Shown: piece after piece, positions 1 to 10,424 of the stretch
How positions within the stretch are numbered: the first letter of the stretch is position 1
How the letters are laid out: every line of letters begins with the position of its first letter
From: an uncultured Pleomorphomonas sp.
GTDB lineage: Bacteria > Pseudomonadota > Alphaproteobacteria > Rhizobiales > Pleomorphomonadaceae
NCBI GenBank assembly: GCA_937868725.1
Contig: CALMMQ010000099.1
Coordinates: forward strand, 1-56,879
Direction of reading: 5' to 3'
DNA length: 56,879 nucleotides
The notes under the pieces: model-generated
Told to the model about the DNA's origin: nothing
Seen by the model: the letters and a program-made list of their open reading frames with translations, nothing else
Database searches by the model: none
Translations under genes and position numbers: made by a program

Positions 1-1480
1 AGGTGACGGACGAGCGCGTCATCGCCTTGCCGAAAGCGCCGAACATCGGCCGGTAGTGCACCGGCTGCGGCGTCGGGATCGAGGCGTTGGGGTCGCCCAT
101 GGCGGCGGCGGCGATGGTGCCCATCTTGAGGACGAGGTCGGGCTTCACCCCGAAGAAGGCTGGCGTCCACAGCACGAGGTCGGCGAGCTTGCCGACCTCC
201 ACCGAACCGACGTGCTTGGCCAGCCCTTGCGCGATGGCCGGGTTGATCGTCACCTTGGCGATGTAGCGCTTGACGCGGAAATTGTCGGCGCCGGTGCCGA
301 CGTCCTCGGGCAGGGCCCCGCGCTGCACCTTCATCTTGTGCGCCGTTTGGAAGGTGCGGATCACCACCTCGCCGATGCGGCCCATGGCCTGACTGTCCGA
401 GGAAATGATCGAGAAGGCGCCAAGGTCGTGCAGGATGTCCTCGGCGGCGATCGTCTCACGGCGGATGCGGCTTTCGGCGAACGCCACGTCCTCGGGGATC
501 GAGCCGTCGAGGTGATGGCAGACCATCAGCATGTCGAGGTGTTCGTCGAGCGTGTTGCGCGTATAGGGCCGCGTCGGATTGGTCGACGACGGCAGCACGT
601 TGGGGAAGGCGGCGACGCGGATGATGTCGGGGGCGTGGCCGCCGCCGGCGCCCTCGCTGTGATAGGCGTGGATGGTGCGGCCCTTGAAGGCGGCGATGGT
701 GTCCTCGACGAAGCCCGATTCGTTGAGCGTGTCAGTGTGAATCATCACCTGCACGTCGTAGTCGTCGGCCACCGCCAGACAGTTGTCGATGGCCGCCGGC
801 GTCGTGCCCCAGTCCTCGTGCAGCTTGAGACCGGCGGCGCCGGCCTTGACCTGCTCGACCAGCGCCTCGGGCAAGGCCGCGTTGCCCTTGCCGGTGAAGG
901 CGAGGTTCATCGGCAGCCCCTCGGCCGCCTCGATCATGCGGGCGAGATGCCACGGCCCCGGCGTGCAGGTGGTGGCCGCCGTGCCGGTGGCCGGGCCGGT
1001 GCCGCCGCCCAGCATGGTGGTGATGCCGGCGTAAAGCGCCTCGTCCACCTGCTGCGGGCAGATGAAGTGAATGTGGGTGTCAAGCGCGCCGGCCGTCAGG
1101 ATCTTGCCCTCGCCGGCGATGATCTCGGTACCCGGCCCGATGATGATGCCGACGCCGGGCTGAACGTCGGGATTGCCCGCCTTGCCGATGGCGGCGATGC
1201 GGCCGTCCTTGAGGCCGACGTCGGCCTTGACGATGCCCCAGTGGTCGATGATCAGCGCGTTGGTGATGACGGTGTCGACCGCCCCCGCCGCGCGGCTCAC
1301 CTGGCTCTGGCCCATGCCGTCGCGAATGACCTTGCCGCCACCGAACTTCACCTCTTCGCCGTAGATGGTGAAGTCCTGTTCAACCTTGACGACGAGTTCG
1401 GTATCGGCGAGCCGGACCTTGTCGCCGACGGTGGGGCCGAACATGTCGGCATAGGCGGCGCGGGAAATGCGGTAGGACAT
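1..1480 (-). CDS. ureC: Urease subunit alpha, 3' end cut by window edge
   Basis: Catalytic nickel subunit of urease, which hydrolyses urea to ammonia and carbamate in the cytoplasm. The first 493 codons are present; the family is about 570 residues, so roughly the last 75 are outside the window. It begins [20 protein letters not shown]. Visible active-site elements are the HIH nickel-ligand motif within [11 protein letters not shown], the lysine that is carbamylated in [10 protein letters not shown] (about residue 219), and the catalytic-His segment MVCHHLD. The start has a GGAG ribosome site about 7 bases upstream. It is the last urease gene seen in a ureD-ureA-ureB-ureC order, but is separated from ureB by a GIY-YIG insertion. 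Identity is certain from these motifs. Confidence 0.97.
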   Translation of the reverse strand, partial: MSYRISRAAYADMFGPTVGDKVRLADTELVVKVEQDFTIYGEEVKFGGGKVIRDGMGQSQVSRAAGAVDTVITNALIIDHWGIVKADVGLKDGRIAAIGKAGNPDVQPGVGIIIGPGTEIIAGEGKILTAGALDTHIHFICPQQVDEALYAGITTMLGGGTGPATGTAATTCTPGPWHLARMIEAAEGLPMNLAFTGKGNAALPEALVEQVKAGAAGLKLHEDWGTTPAAIDNCLAVADDYDVQVMIHTDTLNESGFVEDTIAAFKGRTIHAYHSEGAGGGHAPDIIRVAAFPNVLPSSTNPTRPYTRNTLDEHLDMLMVCHHLDGSIPEDVAFAESRIRRETIAAEDILHDLGAFSIISSDSQAMGRIGEVVIRTFQTAHKMKVQRGALPEDVGTGADNFRVKRYIAKVTINPAIAQGLAKHVGSVEVGKLADLVLWTPAFFGVKPDLVLKMGTIAAAAMGDPNASIPTPQPVHYRPMFGAFGKAMTRSSVT

Positions 1481-1527
1481 TCATGCACTCCGGGAACGGT
1501 CGTTCCGGTCGGAAATCGGGGACGGAT

Positions 1528-1629
1528 TCAGAGCTTGCCCATCACGGCCTGGCGGAAGCCATAGACTTCGCGCTTGCCGGCGAACGGCACCAGCGTCACC
1601 GACCGGCTCTGACCGGGCTCGAAACGCAC
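1528..1629 (-). pseudogene. Displaced 3' end of ureB (33-codon remnant)
   Basis: On the minus strand this reads [13 protein letters not shown] through to AVMGKL and a TGA stop: the last 33 residues of a UreB protein in correct frame but with no 5' part. It is the original end of ureB, still joined to the ureB-ureC intergenic spacer. It has been pushed away from the gene by the inserted GIY-YIG segment. Similarity to the intact gene begins exactly at a GTG codon, so a 33-residue peptide could in principle be started. The nearest AGGAG is about 20 bases upstream, too far for normal initiation. Probably not translated. Confidence 0.85.
1538..1629 (-). repeat. 92-bp direct repeat, copy 1 (displaced ureB end)
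   Basis: It matches 1988-2079 base for base except position 1609 (C here, T at 2059). That difference changes CAG to CAA and leaves Gln unchanged. The two copies are exactly 450 bp apart and in the same orientation. Similarity stops abruptly at 1629/1630 on one side and 1537/1538 on the other. Confidence 0.97.
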
Positions 1630-2283
<654 letters not shown>

Positions 2284-2293
2284 GGTCTTCTCC

Positions 2294-2596
<303 letters not shown>

Positions 2597-2692
2597 GTCC
2601 GTCCTCGGTGCCTGGGTTCGACCGGCCGTAGCGGCCGGGGCCCATCCTGCCACGCGGCCGACGCGGCGGGAATGGCCATTGCAAGATCGCCC

Positions 2693-3553
2693 TCACACCG
2701 ACCAGGCGCGCGGCAGCGCCTGACCGGTCAGATGTTCGACAAGTGGCTCGACTATAGCGCGCAGGGCGCGGCCGTCCTGCGTCATTAAGCGTATTGACAG
2801 GAGACCGTCGAAAGCGCTGGCCCCGCCCTCGCCACCGCCCGCCGCCAAGCGGGCGGCGATGAGGTCGCGCACCGCATCGAGCCGGTCCGCGGCCGCCGCT
2901 TCCACCACCAGCAGCGAGGCGAAGGCGCGGGCGCCGCCACCGGTGGCGCCACCCTGCAACACGGTGAAGCTGTCGCCGTCAAGCCGCAGCGCGTCGGCGT
3001 AGACGAGCCGGCCGCCGCGCCGCAGCCGCCACTGGTCGTCGAGCCTGATGTCGCGCACCTCTTCCCCCATGGCCGTACGGCCGAGCACGATCGCCTCGAC
3101 GGCGATCAGGCTGGCGTCGGTGGCCATGTCGATGTCGAGACGGCGGCCGAGAGCGGCGCGGTCGAAGATGATGGTTTCCTGCGGCAGCCAGTGGGCCACG
3201 GCGCCGGCGCCGACGGTCAGGCGGTTGACGATGCGGCCGACGCCGTGCGAGCGGCGGTAGATGCGCTCGGCCGCCTGCGAGGTCAGCGTGGCGCGCGTAC
3301 CCGCCCCCCATGTGGCCTCGTAGAGGAGTTCGTCGCCACCGGTGATGCCACCGGCGGTGTTGATCAGCACCGCTACCGGCCCGCCGTCGTCATGGACGCG
3401 CGGCAGCCGCACCTTGCAGGCTCCATCCTGAAACAGATCGCCAAGCCGCGTCGCCATCGCGCCGTTGATCTGGCGCTGGACGAAGCCGACGCGGGCGTGG
3501 CCGCGCGCCCGCTGCAGCGGCGCGGACGGCGGAGAAGGGGCGACAGCGGTCAA
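2693..3553 (-). CDS. ureD: Urease accessory protein UreD
   Basis: Scaffold for the UreF-UreG complex that delivers nickel to apo-urease; also called UreH. It is 286 residues, normal for the family. Recognisable segments are LINTAGGITGGDELLYEA, TLTSQAAERIYRRS and LPQETIIFDRA. The apparent start is TTG at 3553 with no good ribosome site, so the exact start is uncertain; family alignments usually begin 15-20 residues before the RARGHARV segment. About 96 bp separate it from ureA, with a GC-rich hairpin (CCGGCC/GGCCGG) between. The other accessory genes (ureE, F, G) are not in the window. Confidence 0.93.
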   Translation of the reverse strand: MTAVAPSPPSAPLQRARGHARVGFVQRQINGAMATRLGDLFQDGACKVRLPRVHDDGGPVAVLINTAGGITGGDELLYEATWGAGTRATLTSQAAERIYRRSHGVGRIVNRLTVGAGAVAHWLPQETIIFDRAALGRRLDIDMATDASLIAVEAIVLGRTAMGEEVRDIRLDDQWRLRRGGRLVYADALRLDGDSFTVLQGGATGGGARAFASLLVVEAAAADRLDAVRDLIAARLAAGGGEGGASAFDGLLSIRLMTQDGRALRAIVEPLVEHLTGQALPRAWSV

Positions 3554-3645
3554 GGCGGCTCGCTATTCGATGACGACGACGGCAATTGCCTCAACTTGGC
3601 AAAGCCGGGTCGCCAGCGCGAGCCCAAAGCTTGTGCAGCCTGCCC

Positions 3646-4914
3646 TCAGCGCAGCCAGTCGGGCACGACGTCGAGGCCGATCAGCTCCTCGAAACTGCGG
3701 CGCGGCCGGATCACCGCCCAGCGCTCGCCGTCCACCAGCACCTCGGGCACCAGCAGACGCGAGTTGTAGGTGCCAGCCTGCACGGCGCCGTAGGCACCGG
3801 CCGAGAACACCGCCACCAGCTCGCCCTGCCGCAGCTTGGGCATGGTGCGCGACAGCGCCAGATAGTCGCCGGTCTCGCACACCGGGCCGACGACGTCGAC
3901 CAGCTCGTGGGCGGCGCCCGGCGCCCGCTCGACAACCGGACGGACGACGTGAAACGCCTCGTAGAGCGTCGGCCGGATGAGATCGTTCATGCCGGCGTCG
4001 ACGATGACGAAGGTCTTGGCGGCGCCGCGCTTCACGTACTGCACTTCGGTAACCAGGATGCCGGCGTTGCCGACGATCAGCCGGCCCGGCTCAAGCAGCA
4101 CCGAGCAGCCGAGCGCCTCGGTGTGGCGCCGGACCACGGCGGCATAGGCGGCCGGATCGGGCGGCGGCGCGTTGTCGTCCTTGTAGGGGATGCCGAGACC
4201 GCCGCCGAGATCGATGTGGTCGATGTCGTGACCGTCGGCCCGCAGGCGCTGCACCAGTTCGCCCAGCCGGGCGAAGGCGGCGTCGAACGGGCCGAGCTCG
4301 GTGATCTGCGAGCCGATGTGCATGTCGATGCCGGTGACGCGCACCGACTTGAGCTTGGCCGCCTCGCCGTAGACGCGCGGCGCCTCCTGCCAGGGAATGC
4401 CGAACTTGTTCTCGCTCTTGCCGGTGGAAATCTTGGCGTGGGTCAGCGCGTCGACGTCCGGGTTGATGCGGAAGGACACCGGCGCCACCTTGCCGAGCCG
4501 CTCGGCCACGGCGGCGACGCGCTGCAGTTCCGGCTCGCTCTCGACGTTGAAGCAGCGGATGCCGACGCTGAGCGCCAGTTCGATCTCGCGCACCGACTTG
4601 GCGACGCCGGAGAACACCACCTTGTCGGCGGGGATGCCGGCGGCCAGCGCCCGGCGCAGCTCGCCCTCGGAGACGACGTCGGCACCGGCGCCGAGGGCGG
4701 CCAGCGTGCGGATCACCGCCTGGTTGGAGTTGGCCTTCATGGCGAAGAACACTTCGGTCTTCGTGCCCGTGAAGGCGCCGGCAAAGGCCTGGTAATGGCG
4801 GCGCAGCGTCGCCGAGGAATAGATGTAGACCGGCGTGCCGACCGCGGCCGCGATGGCAGCCACGCTCACGTCTTCGGCGTGAAGTTCGCCGTTACGGTAC
4901 TGAAAATGATGCAC
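3646..4914 (-). CDS. lysA: Diaminopimelate decarboxylase
   Basis: Last step of lysine synthesis: PLP-dependent decarboxylation of meso-diaminopimelate. The protein is 422 residues, typical for LysA. The PLP lysine is K60 in EVFFAMKANSN. The glycine-rich phosphate site (HIDLGGGLGIPY) and the substrate-binding CETGDYLALSR segment are present. Start is GTG at 4914 with GGAG eight bases upstream. It follows lptM by about 20 bp, and the argH-lptM-lysA order is widely conserved in alphaproteobacteria, suggesting one operon. Confidence 0.97.
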   Translation of the reverse strand: MHHFQYRNGELHAEDVSVAAIAAAVGTPVYIYSSATLRRHYQAFAGAFTGTKTEVFFAMKANSNQAVIRTLAALGAGADVVSEGELRRALAAGIPADKVVFSGVAKSVREIELALSVGIRCFNVESEPELQRVAAVAERLGKVAPVSFRINPDVDALTHAKISTGKSENKFGIPWQEAPRVYGEAAKLKSVRVTGIDMHIGSQITELGPFDAAFARLGELVQRLRADGHDIDHIDLGGGLGIPYKDDNAPPPDPAAYAAVVRRHTEALGCSVLLEPGRLIVGNAGILVTEVQYVKRGAAKTFVIVDAGMNDLIRPTLYEAFHVVRPVVERAPGAAHELVDVVGPVCETGDYLALSRTMPKLRQGELVAVFSAGAYGAVQAGTYNSRLLVPEVLVDGERWAVIRPRRSFEELIGLDVVPDWLR

Positions 4915-4933
4915 GTGCCCAACTCCGGAAGCG

Positions 4934-5131
4934 TCAGATCAGGGGATCGAGAATAAACGGCTTGTCCGGTTTCGGTTTGGGATCGGCCGGCGGCGGCGCG
5001 CCGGGATCGTTGGAAGGCACCGTGGCGGTCGCCTTGGCTGCCGCCGCGCTCGGCGTTTCCAGTTCGCCCTTGCGGCCGCAGCCGGTCAGAGCCAGAACGA
5101 TCAGGACGACGGAAAGAACACGGTACGCCAT
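4934..5131 (-). CDS. lptM: LptM-like (YifL family) small lipoprotein
   Basis: A 65-residue protein with a lipoprotein signal peptide: a short hydrophobic stretch ending in the lipobox LTGC, followed at once by GRKGELETP. The CGRKGxL start of the mature peptide is the family signature. LptM proteins assist assembly of the LptD/E lipopolysaccharide translocon in the outer membrane; this role is from the family. The rest is Ala/Pro-rich and probably unfolded. It sits between argH and lysA, the usual alphaproteobacterial position. Confidence 0.88.
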   Translation of the reverse strand: MAYRVLSVVLIVLALTGCGRKGELETPSAAAAKATATVPSNDPGAPPPADPKPKPDKPFILDPLI

Positions 5132-5241
5132 CGCGGGCCTTCATTGACGGGTTCGCCGCCTGGGTTCGGCGGAACGCAGCTATAACTAGCAGCCCCCGGC
5201 GGATTGGCAAGCCGCAACGGCGACGGCTTGCCGCCTTTCGC

Positions 5242-6621
5242 TCAGCCGAGGAGGCCGCGCCAGCGTGCGATCTGGACGCGCACGCCCTCGGGACTGGTGC
5301 CGCCATAGCTGACGCGGCTCCTGACCGAGTTTTCCACCGTCAGCACGCCATAGACCGCGTCGGTGATGCCGGCGTGCTCGGCCTGCATGTCGGCGAGCGG
5401 AATCTCGTGCAGTTCGATGCCGCGTTCGGCGGCAAGGCCGACCAGGCGGCCCGTGACGTGGTGCGCCTCGCGGAACGGCAGACCGAGCACGCGCACCAGA
5501 TAGTCGGCGAGATCGGTGGCCGTCGCAAAGCCCGAGCCGGCGGCGGCGGCCAGACGCGCCACGTTGGGCGCGAGGTCGCTGACCATGCCGGTCATGGCTT
5601 CGAGGCAGAGCGACAGGTTCTCGATCGCGTCGAACGCCTGTTCCTTGTCTTCCTGCATGTCCTTCTGGTAGGCGAGCGGCAGGCCCTTCATGACGATCAG
5701 CAGGGCGTTGAGGTCGCCGATGATGCGGCCGGACTTGGCACGCACCAGTTCGGCGGCGTCGGGGTTGCGCTTCTGCGGCATGATCGACGAGCCGGTCGAG
5801 AAGCTGTCGGACAGGCGGACGAAGCCGAACTGCGCCGACGACCAGATGACGATCTCCTCGGCAAAGCGCGACAGGTGCACGGCGATGATGGCGCCGGCCG
5901 ACAGCGCCTCGAGGGCAAAATCACGATCCGACACGCTGTCGAGCGAGTTGGCGGTCGGCCGGTCGAAGCCGAGCGCCGCCGCCGTGGCGAAGCGGTCGAT
6001 GGGGAACGACGTACCGGCCAGCGCCGCCGCCCCGAGCGGGCATTCGTTGAGGCGCTTGCGGGCGTCCTGAACGCGGCCGCGATCGCGGGCGAACATCTCG
6101 ACGTAGGCCATCAGGTGATGGCCGAAGGTCACCGGCTGCGCCGACTGCAGATGGGTGAAGCCGGGCATGACGGTGTCGGCGTGCTCGGCAGCGCGCTTGA
6201 GCAGCGCCTCGATCAGCGCCTTGAGCTGGTCGTCGAGGTGGTCGAGCGCATCGCGTACCCACAGGCGGAAATCGGTGGCCACCTGGTCGTTGCGCGAGCG
6301 CGCCGTATGCAGGCGGCCGGCGGCCGGGCCGATCAGCTCCTTGAGCCGGGCCTCGACGTTCATGTGGATGTCTTCGAGGGCGCGCGAAAAGGTGAACGTG
6401 CCACCGTCGATTTCGGCCTTGATCGCATCGAGGCCTTCGGCGATCTTGCCGGCGTCATCGGCGGAGATGATGCCCTGGCGCGCCAGCATGGCGGCATGCG
6501 CCTTCGACCCGGCGATGTCCTGGGCATAAAGCTTCCGGTCGAAGTCGATGGAAGCGTTGATCTCCTCCATGATGGCGGACGGGCCCGCCGAAAAACGGCC
6601 ACCCCACATGCGGTTGCTCAT
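5242..6621 (-). CDS. argH: Argininosuccinate lyase
   Basis: Final step of arginine synthesis, splitting argininosuccinate into arginine and fumarate. It is 459 residues, the normal length. The fumarase/aspartase superfamily signature [12 protein letters not shown] lies near residue 280, and the N-terminus [15 protein letters not shown] is typical. It reads divergently from the TlpA-like gene with only 24 bp between the two start codons, so promoter elements for each must lie partly inside the other gene. It is upstream of lptM and lysA in the same direction. Confidence 0.97.
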   Translation of the reverse strand: MSNRMWGGRFSAGPSAIMEEINASIDFDRKLYAQDIAGSKAHAAMLARQGIISADDAGKIAEGLDAIKAEIDGGTFTFSRALEDIHMNVEARLKELIGPAAGRLHTARSRNDQVATDFRLWVRDALDHLDDQLKALIEALLKRAAEHADTVMPGFTHLQSAQPVTFGHHLMAYVEMFARDRGRVQDARKRLNECPLGAAALAGTSFPIDRFATAAALGFDRPTANSLDSVSDRDFALEALSAGAIIAVHLSRFAEEIVIWSSAQFGFVRLSDSFSTGSSIMPQKRNPDAAELVRAKSGRIIGDLNALLIVMKGLPLAYQKDMQEDKEQAFDAIENLSLCLEAMTGMVSDLAPNVARLAAAAGSGFATATDLADYLVRVLGLPFREAHHVTGRLVGLAAERGIELHEIPLADMQAEHAGITDAVYGVLTVENSVRSRVSYGGTSPEGVRVQIARWRGLLG

Positions 6622-6645
6622 AGCCGAACTCCAGAGCCGAGGAAC

Positions 6646-7293
6646 ATGACGATGCCGGACACCTGTCGCCGAAACCGATCGCTCCCCCGTCTGGCGGGGC
6701 TGGCGGCGATCATCGGCGCGGTGGCGCTTGCTGCCGTATACGTGACCGGACGGGGGGATGTCGAGGGCGTCGGCACCTGCGCGGCGTCGTCAGCGGTGGC
6801 AAAAGCGCTGAAAGCCCGGGTCGGCGGACCGTTCGCCGCTCTCCTGCCGGCCGAGCCGCCGCGCGATCTCGGCCCGCTTGCCTTCGTCAAGGCCGATGGT
6901 ACGCCGGCGGCGCTCGCCGACTTTGCCGGCAAACCGGTGCTGCTCAACCTCTGGGCCACCTGGTGCGCCCCCTGCCGAGCCGAGATGCCGGCCCTCGACC
7001 GCCTGGCCGGCCTCGCCGGCGACAAGGTGAACGTCGTCGCCGTCAACGTCGACGTCGGCCTCTCCGACAAGCCGGCGCGCTTCCTCGCCGACATCGGCGC
7101 CACGCGGCTTGCCGACTATCGCGATCCCAAGATGCAGCTGTTTTCGACCATCAAGGAGAACGGGCTCGCCTTCGGCCTGCCGGCCACGCTGCTGTTCGAC
7201 CGCAAGGGCTGTCAGATCGCCGCGATCAACGGCGGTGTGCGCTGGGATGCGCCGGAGGCAACGGCGCTGATCGACATCCTCGCCGCCAACTGA
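6646..7293 (+). CDS. TlpA/ResA-family thiol-disulfide oxidoreductase
   Basis: A membrane-anchored periplasmic thioredoxin-like protein of 215 residues. One hydrophobic helix (about residues 16-34) serves as anchor. The redox motif WATWCAPC places the active cysteines at about 107 and 110. A second Cys pair is suggested by C44 and the late RKGCQI cysteine. Family members reduce apocytochrome c or maturing oxidase cysteines. The start ATG at 6646 is followed by another ATG two codons later; either is possible. It is divergent from argH, an arrangement common in rhizobia. Confidence 0.9.
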   Translation: MTMPDTCRRNRSLPRLAGLAAIIGAVALAAVYVTGRGDVEGVGTCAASSAVAKALKARVGGPFAALLPAEPPRDLGPLAFVKADGTPAALADFAGKPVLLNLWATWCAPCRAEMPALDRLAGLAGDKVNVVAVNVDVGLSDKPARFLADIGATRLADYRDPKMQLFSTIKENGLAFGLPATLLFDRKGCQIAAINGGVRWDAPEATALIDILAAN

Positions 7294-7322
7294 GGGGCGA
7301 CGGCCGATCACGCCGACAGAGG

Positions 7323-7586
7323 TCAGGCTTCCGACTTGCGGGAGCGCCCGAAGCGCGGCAGGAAACGTTCAAACCAGCCGGCAAACGATACCACATGGTC
7401 GCGATCGCGACCGGCGAGACGGGTCACCGCCGACCGGCGGCGTTCTGCCTTGCCCATGGCGCGGAAGCGCTCGACAGCAGCGGCGTGGCTGGATTCGATG
7501 ACCCGCACCACCAGCACGCTTTCACCATCGACAAAAGAAAACAAGTAAGGCTCGGGTTTGGCAAGAGTGGTCAGCACTTTTGACAT
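7323..7586 (-). CDS. Small protein of unknown function (87 aa)
   Basis: Not recognised. It is a soluble, basic protein with no signal peptide or membrane segment; the C-terminus (FLPRFGRSRKSEA) is strongly positive. The ATG at 7586 sits directly against AAGG. A GTG three codons in is better spaced from AAGGA and may be the real start. It stands alone between tlpA (converging) and the CobW gene, with about 200 bp upstream available for a promoter. It could be a small nucleic-acid-binding or regulatory protein, but nothing shows this directly. Confidence 0.6.
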   Translation of the reverse strand: MSKVLTTLAKPEPYLFSFVDGESVLVVRVIESSHAAAVERFRAMGKAERRRSAVTRLAGRDRDHVVSFAGWFERFLPRFGRSRKSEA

Positions 7587-7795
7587 CCTTCGATCGAAGT
7601 CGATCGGCGCGCATCAATACCAACTGATCAGCAGCTCGCCCCGACGATCGCGCCAGTACGGTTAATACTTCATGAAGGCGGTGAAAAGCATTTTAGCGAC
7701 CCGACGCCGCTCCCTTGCAAGATTCGCCGGTTTTCCGGCAATGGCCGTCAATCACCCCATTGTGCGCATCGGTGAACAACGGGGATAACTCGCCC

Positions 7796-9013
7796 TCAGC
7801 GCCGCTGCGACGGCGGCGTAAAGCCGGCCAGCACCAGCGGGTTCTCGAGCAACGCGGCCCGGTCGGGCGTATCGGGCGACAGGGCACCGACAAAGGCGTC
7901 GAACAACCGCCGCACCGCCTCTTCGGGCAGATCGCGGGTGATGAACACCAGCCGGGTGCGCCGGTCGCGGCCCGGCCAGCGGTCGAGCCGTTCGGGCGGA
8001 TAGAACACGTCCTGCACGCCCTGGACGACGATCGGCCGGTCCTGGTCCTCGGCGAGGCGGACGATACCCTTCAGGCGCAGGAGCTTCGGCCCGTGCGCCG
8101 AGCGCAGCAGGTCGAGGAACATCTCGAGCGCCCCGGCCGGCACCGAACGGTCGGCGGCAAGAGCGAACGAGCGAATGCGGGCGTCGTGGCGGTTGACGTC
8201 GTGGGAGTGGTCGTGGTGCGAGGGATGGTCGCAGGCCGCGCCGGCGCAGTCGTGATCGTCGTCGCCGTGCTCATGATGATGAGCGTGATGGTGATCATGT
8301 CCGGCGTCGGCATAGGCTTCGTCGTTGAGCCAGCGGCCGACGTCCGGCACCTTGGTCGTCGGATCGTAAAGGCCGCAATCGAGGAGCGCCGCGGCGCTGG
8401 CCTCGCCCGCGGCCGCATCGAGCAGGCTGGCGCCGGGGTTGAGCGCCACAAGCCGCGCCCTGAGGGCCGCGAGCCGGCCCGGCTCGGCCACGAGGTCGGT
8501 CTTGGTCAGCACCAGCCGGTCGGCCATGGCCACCTGCTTGACCGCTTCCTCGTGATCGTCGAGTTCGGTAGCGCCGTGCTGGGCGTCGACGACGGTGACG
8601 ACGCCGTCGAGACGGTAGCGGATCGACAGATAGGGATGGGCGAGCACGGTCTGCAGCACCGGCGCCGGATCGGCCAGCCCCGTCGTCTCGATGACGACGC
8701 GCGTCAGATGCTCGATGCGGCCGTTGTCGACACCGCGCAGATAGTTTTCCAGCGCCGTCACCAGTTCGCCGCGCACCGTGCAGCACAGGCACCCCGACGA
8801 CAGTTCGACAATGCCCTCGCCGGCCGCCGCCTCGACCAGCAGCTGATCGATGCCGATCTCGCCGAACTCGTTGATGATGAAGCCGGTCCCCGCCAGCGCC
8901 GGGTCCTGGGCCAGCCGGTTGATCAGCGTCGTCTTGCCGGCGCCGAGGAAGCCGGTCACCACGGTCACCGGAATGGCGGGCTTCAACGCCCGCCCGCTGT
9001 GCATCTCGTTCAT
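7796..9013 (-). CDS. CobW/ZNG1-type G3E GTPase with His-rich loop
   Basis: A metallochaperone-type P-loop GTPase of 405 residues. The Walker A motif GFLGAGKTT is near residues 21-29 and the metal-binding CLCC motif near 75-78. A long His/Asp-rich stretch (GHDHHHAHHHEHGDDDH and onward) lies before the C-terminal CobW_C domain and is likely to bind zinc. Such proteins move Zn(II) or other metals into client enzymes; the client here is unknown. ATG at 9013 follows GAGAGG and is preferred. A GTG at 9046 would overlap the upstream gene's stop by four bases and is an alternative. Confidence 0.92.
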   Translation of the reverse strand: MNEMHSGRALKPAIPVTVVTGFLGAGKTTLINRLAQDPALAGTGFIINEFGEIGIDQLLVEAAAGEGIVELSSGCLCCTVRGELVTALENYLRGVDNGRIEHLTRVVIETTGLADPAPVLQTVLAHPYLSIRYRLDGVVTVVDAQHGATELDDHEEAVKQVAMADRLVLTKTDLVAEPGRLAALRARLVALNPGASLLDAAAGEASAAALLDCGLYDPTTKVPDVGRWLNDEAYADAGHDHHHAHHHEHGDDDHDCAGAACDHPSHHDHSHDVNRHDARIRSFALAADRSVPAGALEMFLDLLRSAHGPKLLRLKGIVRLAEDQDRPIVVQGVQDVFYPPERLDRWPGRDRRTRLVFITRDLPEEAVRRLFDAFVGALSPDTPDRAALLENPLVLAGFTPPSQRR

Positions 9014-9042
9014 GGAACCTCTCGCAGCTCTGTCCGGACCGG

Positions 9043-10233
9043 TCACTTGCGCTTCTTGCGCCGGGGATCGGCGGGCGGCAGCTTGGCCGAGCCGTCACTG
9101 GCCGGCGTTGCCGTGGCGGTGGTGGTCGCGCTGGCTGTGGCCGTGGTCTCGACGGGCGGATCGGGCATGTCGCTGGCGCCGCCGAGGAAGATCGGCACCG
9201 GATCCATCACCTTGAAGCGCGGCACCAGGAAGCTGTCCTGCTGGCTGTCGCCCGCCGCGGCGCCGTCGTCGAGGTCCTCGCCGACCGGCCGCTTGCCCTT
9301 GCGCTTGGGACAGGCGAGGTCGCGCACGTCGGCGACGCTGGTGGCCACCGCCCCGCTCGGCCGCAGCGTGTCGAGGCTCGGACGGCCCGCTGCCACCGGC
9401 GCCCGGAAAGCCGCCTCGATGAGACCGGCCGCCTGCTCGTCGCGCGCCCGCGCCGTGGCCCCGCCCAGCACCACCGCCAGCACCTGCCGGCCGTCGCGAT
9501 TGGCGGAAGCGACGACGTTGAAGCCGGCGGCGCAGATGAAGCCGGTCTTCATGCCGTCGGCACCGGGGAAGCGCTCGAGAAGGTTGTTGTGATTCTTGAT
9601 GATGGTGCCGCCGAGCGACAGCGCCGTGATGCGGTAGATGTCGCGATAGGCCGGAAAGCGGGTGAGCAGCGCCCGCGCCAGCACGGCGTAGTCGCGCGCC
9701 GTCGTCCACTGGTTAGGATCGGGCAGGCCGTTGGCATTGGCGTAGTGCGTGCCGGTCATGCCGAGCGAACGGGCGGCGGCGTTCATGCGGTCGACGAAGG
9801 CCGGCAGACTGCCGCCGACGCGCTCGCCGAGGGCCTGGGCAACGTCATTGGCCGACTTGACCATGATGATCTTGAGCGCCGTGTCGACGGTGATCACCGT
9901 ACCCGGCTTGAACCCCATCTTCGAAGGCGGCTGCTTGGCGGCGGCGGCCGTCATCACCACACCGGAATCGCCCTTGATCTCGCCGGCCGCCATGGCCGAC
10001 AGCGTTACGTAGGTGGTCATCAGCTTGGTGATCGACGCCGGATACCAGGGGTCGAAGCTCTGCCGTTCCGACAGGACGGCGCCGCTGTTGAGGTCGACGA
10101 CAAGGTAGGGGTTGGCAGCGGCCGGCGCGGCGGCGACAAGACCGGTCAGCAACAGCCAGGCGGCCGCAAGGCGCCCGCGCCGTCTGGCCGACGGACGCAC
10201 GAAAGAGCCGCGAACGGCGGTGAGCTTGGTCAA
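9043..10233 (-). CDS. D-alanyl-D-alanine carboxypeptidase (PBP5/DacF type)
   Basis: Low-molecular-weight penicillin-binding protein that trims the terminal D-Ala from peptidoglycan stem peptides in the periplasm. All three serine peptidase motifs are visible: SITK (about 67-70, nucleophile Ser67), SAN (127-129) and KTG (229-231). A clean signal peptide ends near APAAAN. The start is set at TTG (10233), which has AGGA upstream and places the signal peptide at the N-terminus; an ATG at 10302 would add 23 residues of unlikely leader. The C-terminus is Lys/Arg-rich (DPRRKKRK). Immediately upstream of the CobW gene. Confidence 0.92.
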   Translation of the reverse strand: MTKLTAVRGSFVRPSARRRGRLAAAWLLLTGLVAAAPAAANPYLVVDLNSGAVLSERQSFDPWYPASITKLMTTYVTLSAMAAGEIKGDSGVVMTAAAAKQPPSKMGFKPGTVITVDTALKIIMVKSANDVAQALGERVGGSLPAFVDRMNAAARSLGMTGTHYANANGLPDPNQWTTARDYAVLARALLTRFPAYRDIYRITALSLGGTIIKNHNNLLERFPGADGMKTGFICAAGFNVVASANRDGRQVLAVVLGGATARARDEQAAGLIEAAFRAPVAAGRPSLDTLRPSGAVATSVADVRDLACPKRKGKRPVGEDLDDGAAAGDSQQDSFLVPRFKVMDPVPIFLGGASDMPDPPVETTATASATTTATATPASDGSAKLPPADPRRKKRK

Positions 10234-10424
10234 TTGACTTTTCCTGGAAGCAGCACTGGGATTTCGATACCTGATGATAGCTGATGGCCCCGGCCGTCGC
10301 AAAGGTCAAACCGGACCCGGGAGCGTTTGCCCCCACGTCAACCTTCGGCCTTATAATCGGCGGCTTGGGTCGCTATTGTGGCAACGAAGCAAAATTTCGC
10401 CAGAGACCGAGGACCCGCCGCCTG

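Noticed and set aside
56-1564. A long plus-strand open frame across ureC
   Set aside because: Shadow of the urease alpha gene, which is unmistakable on the minus strand.
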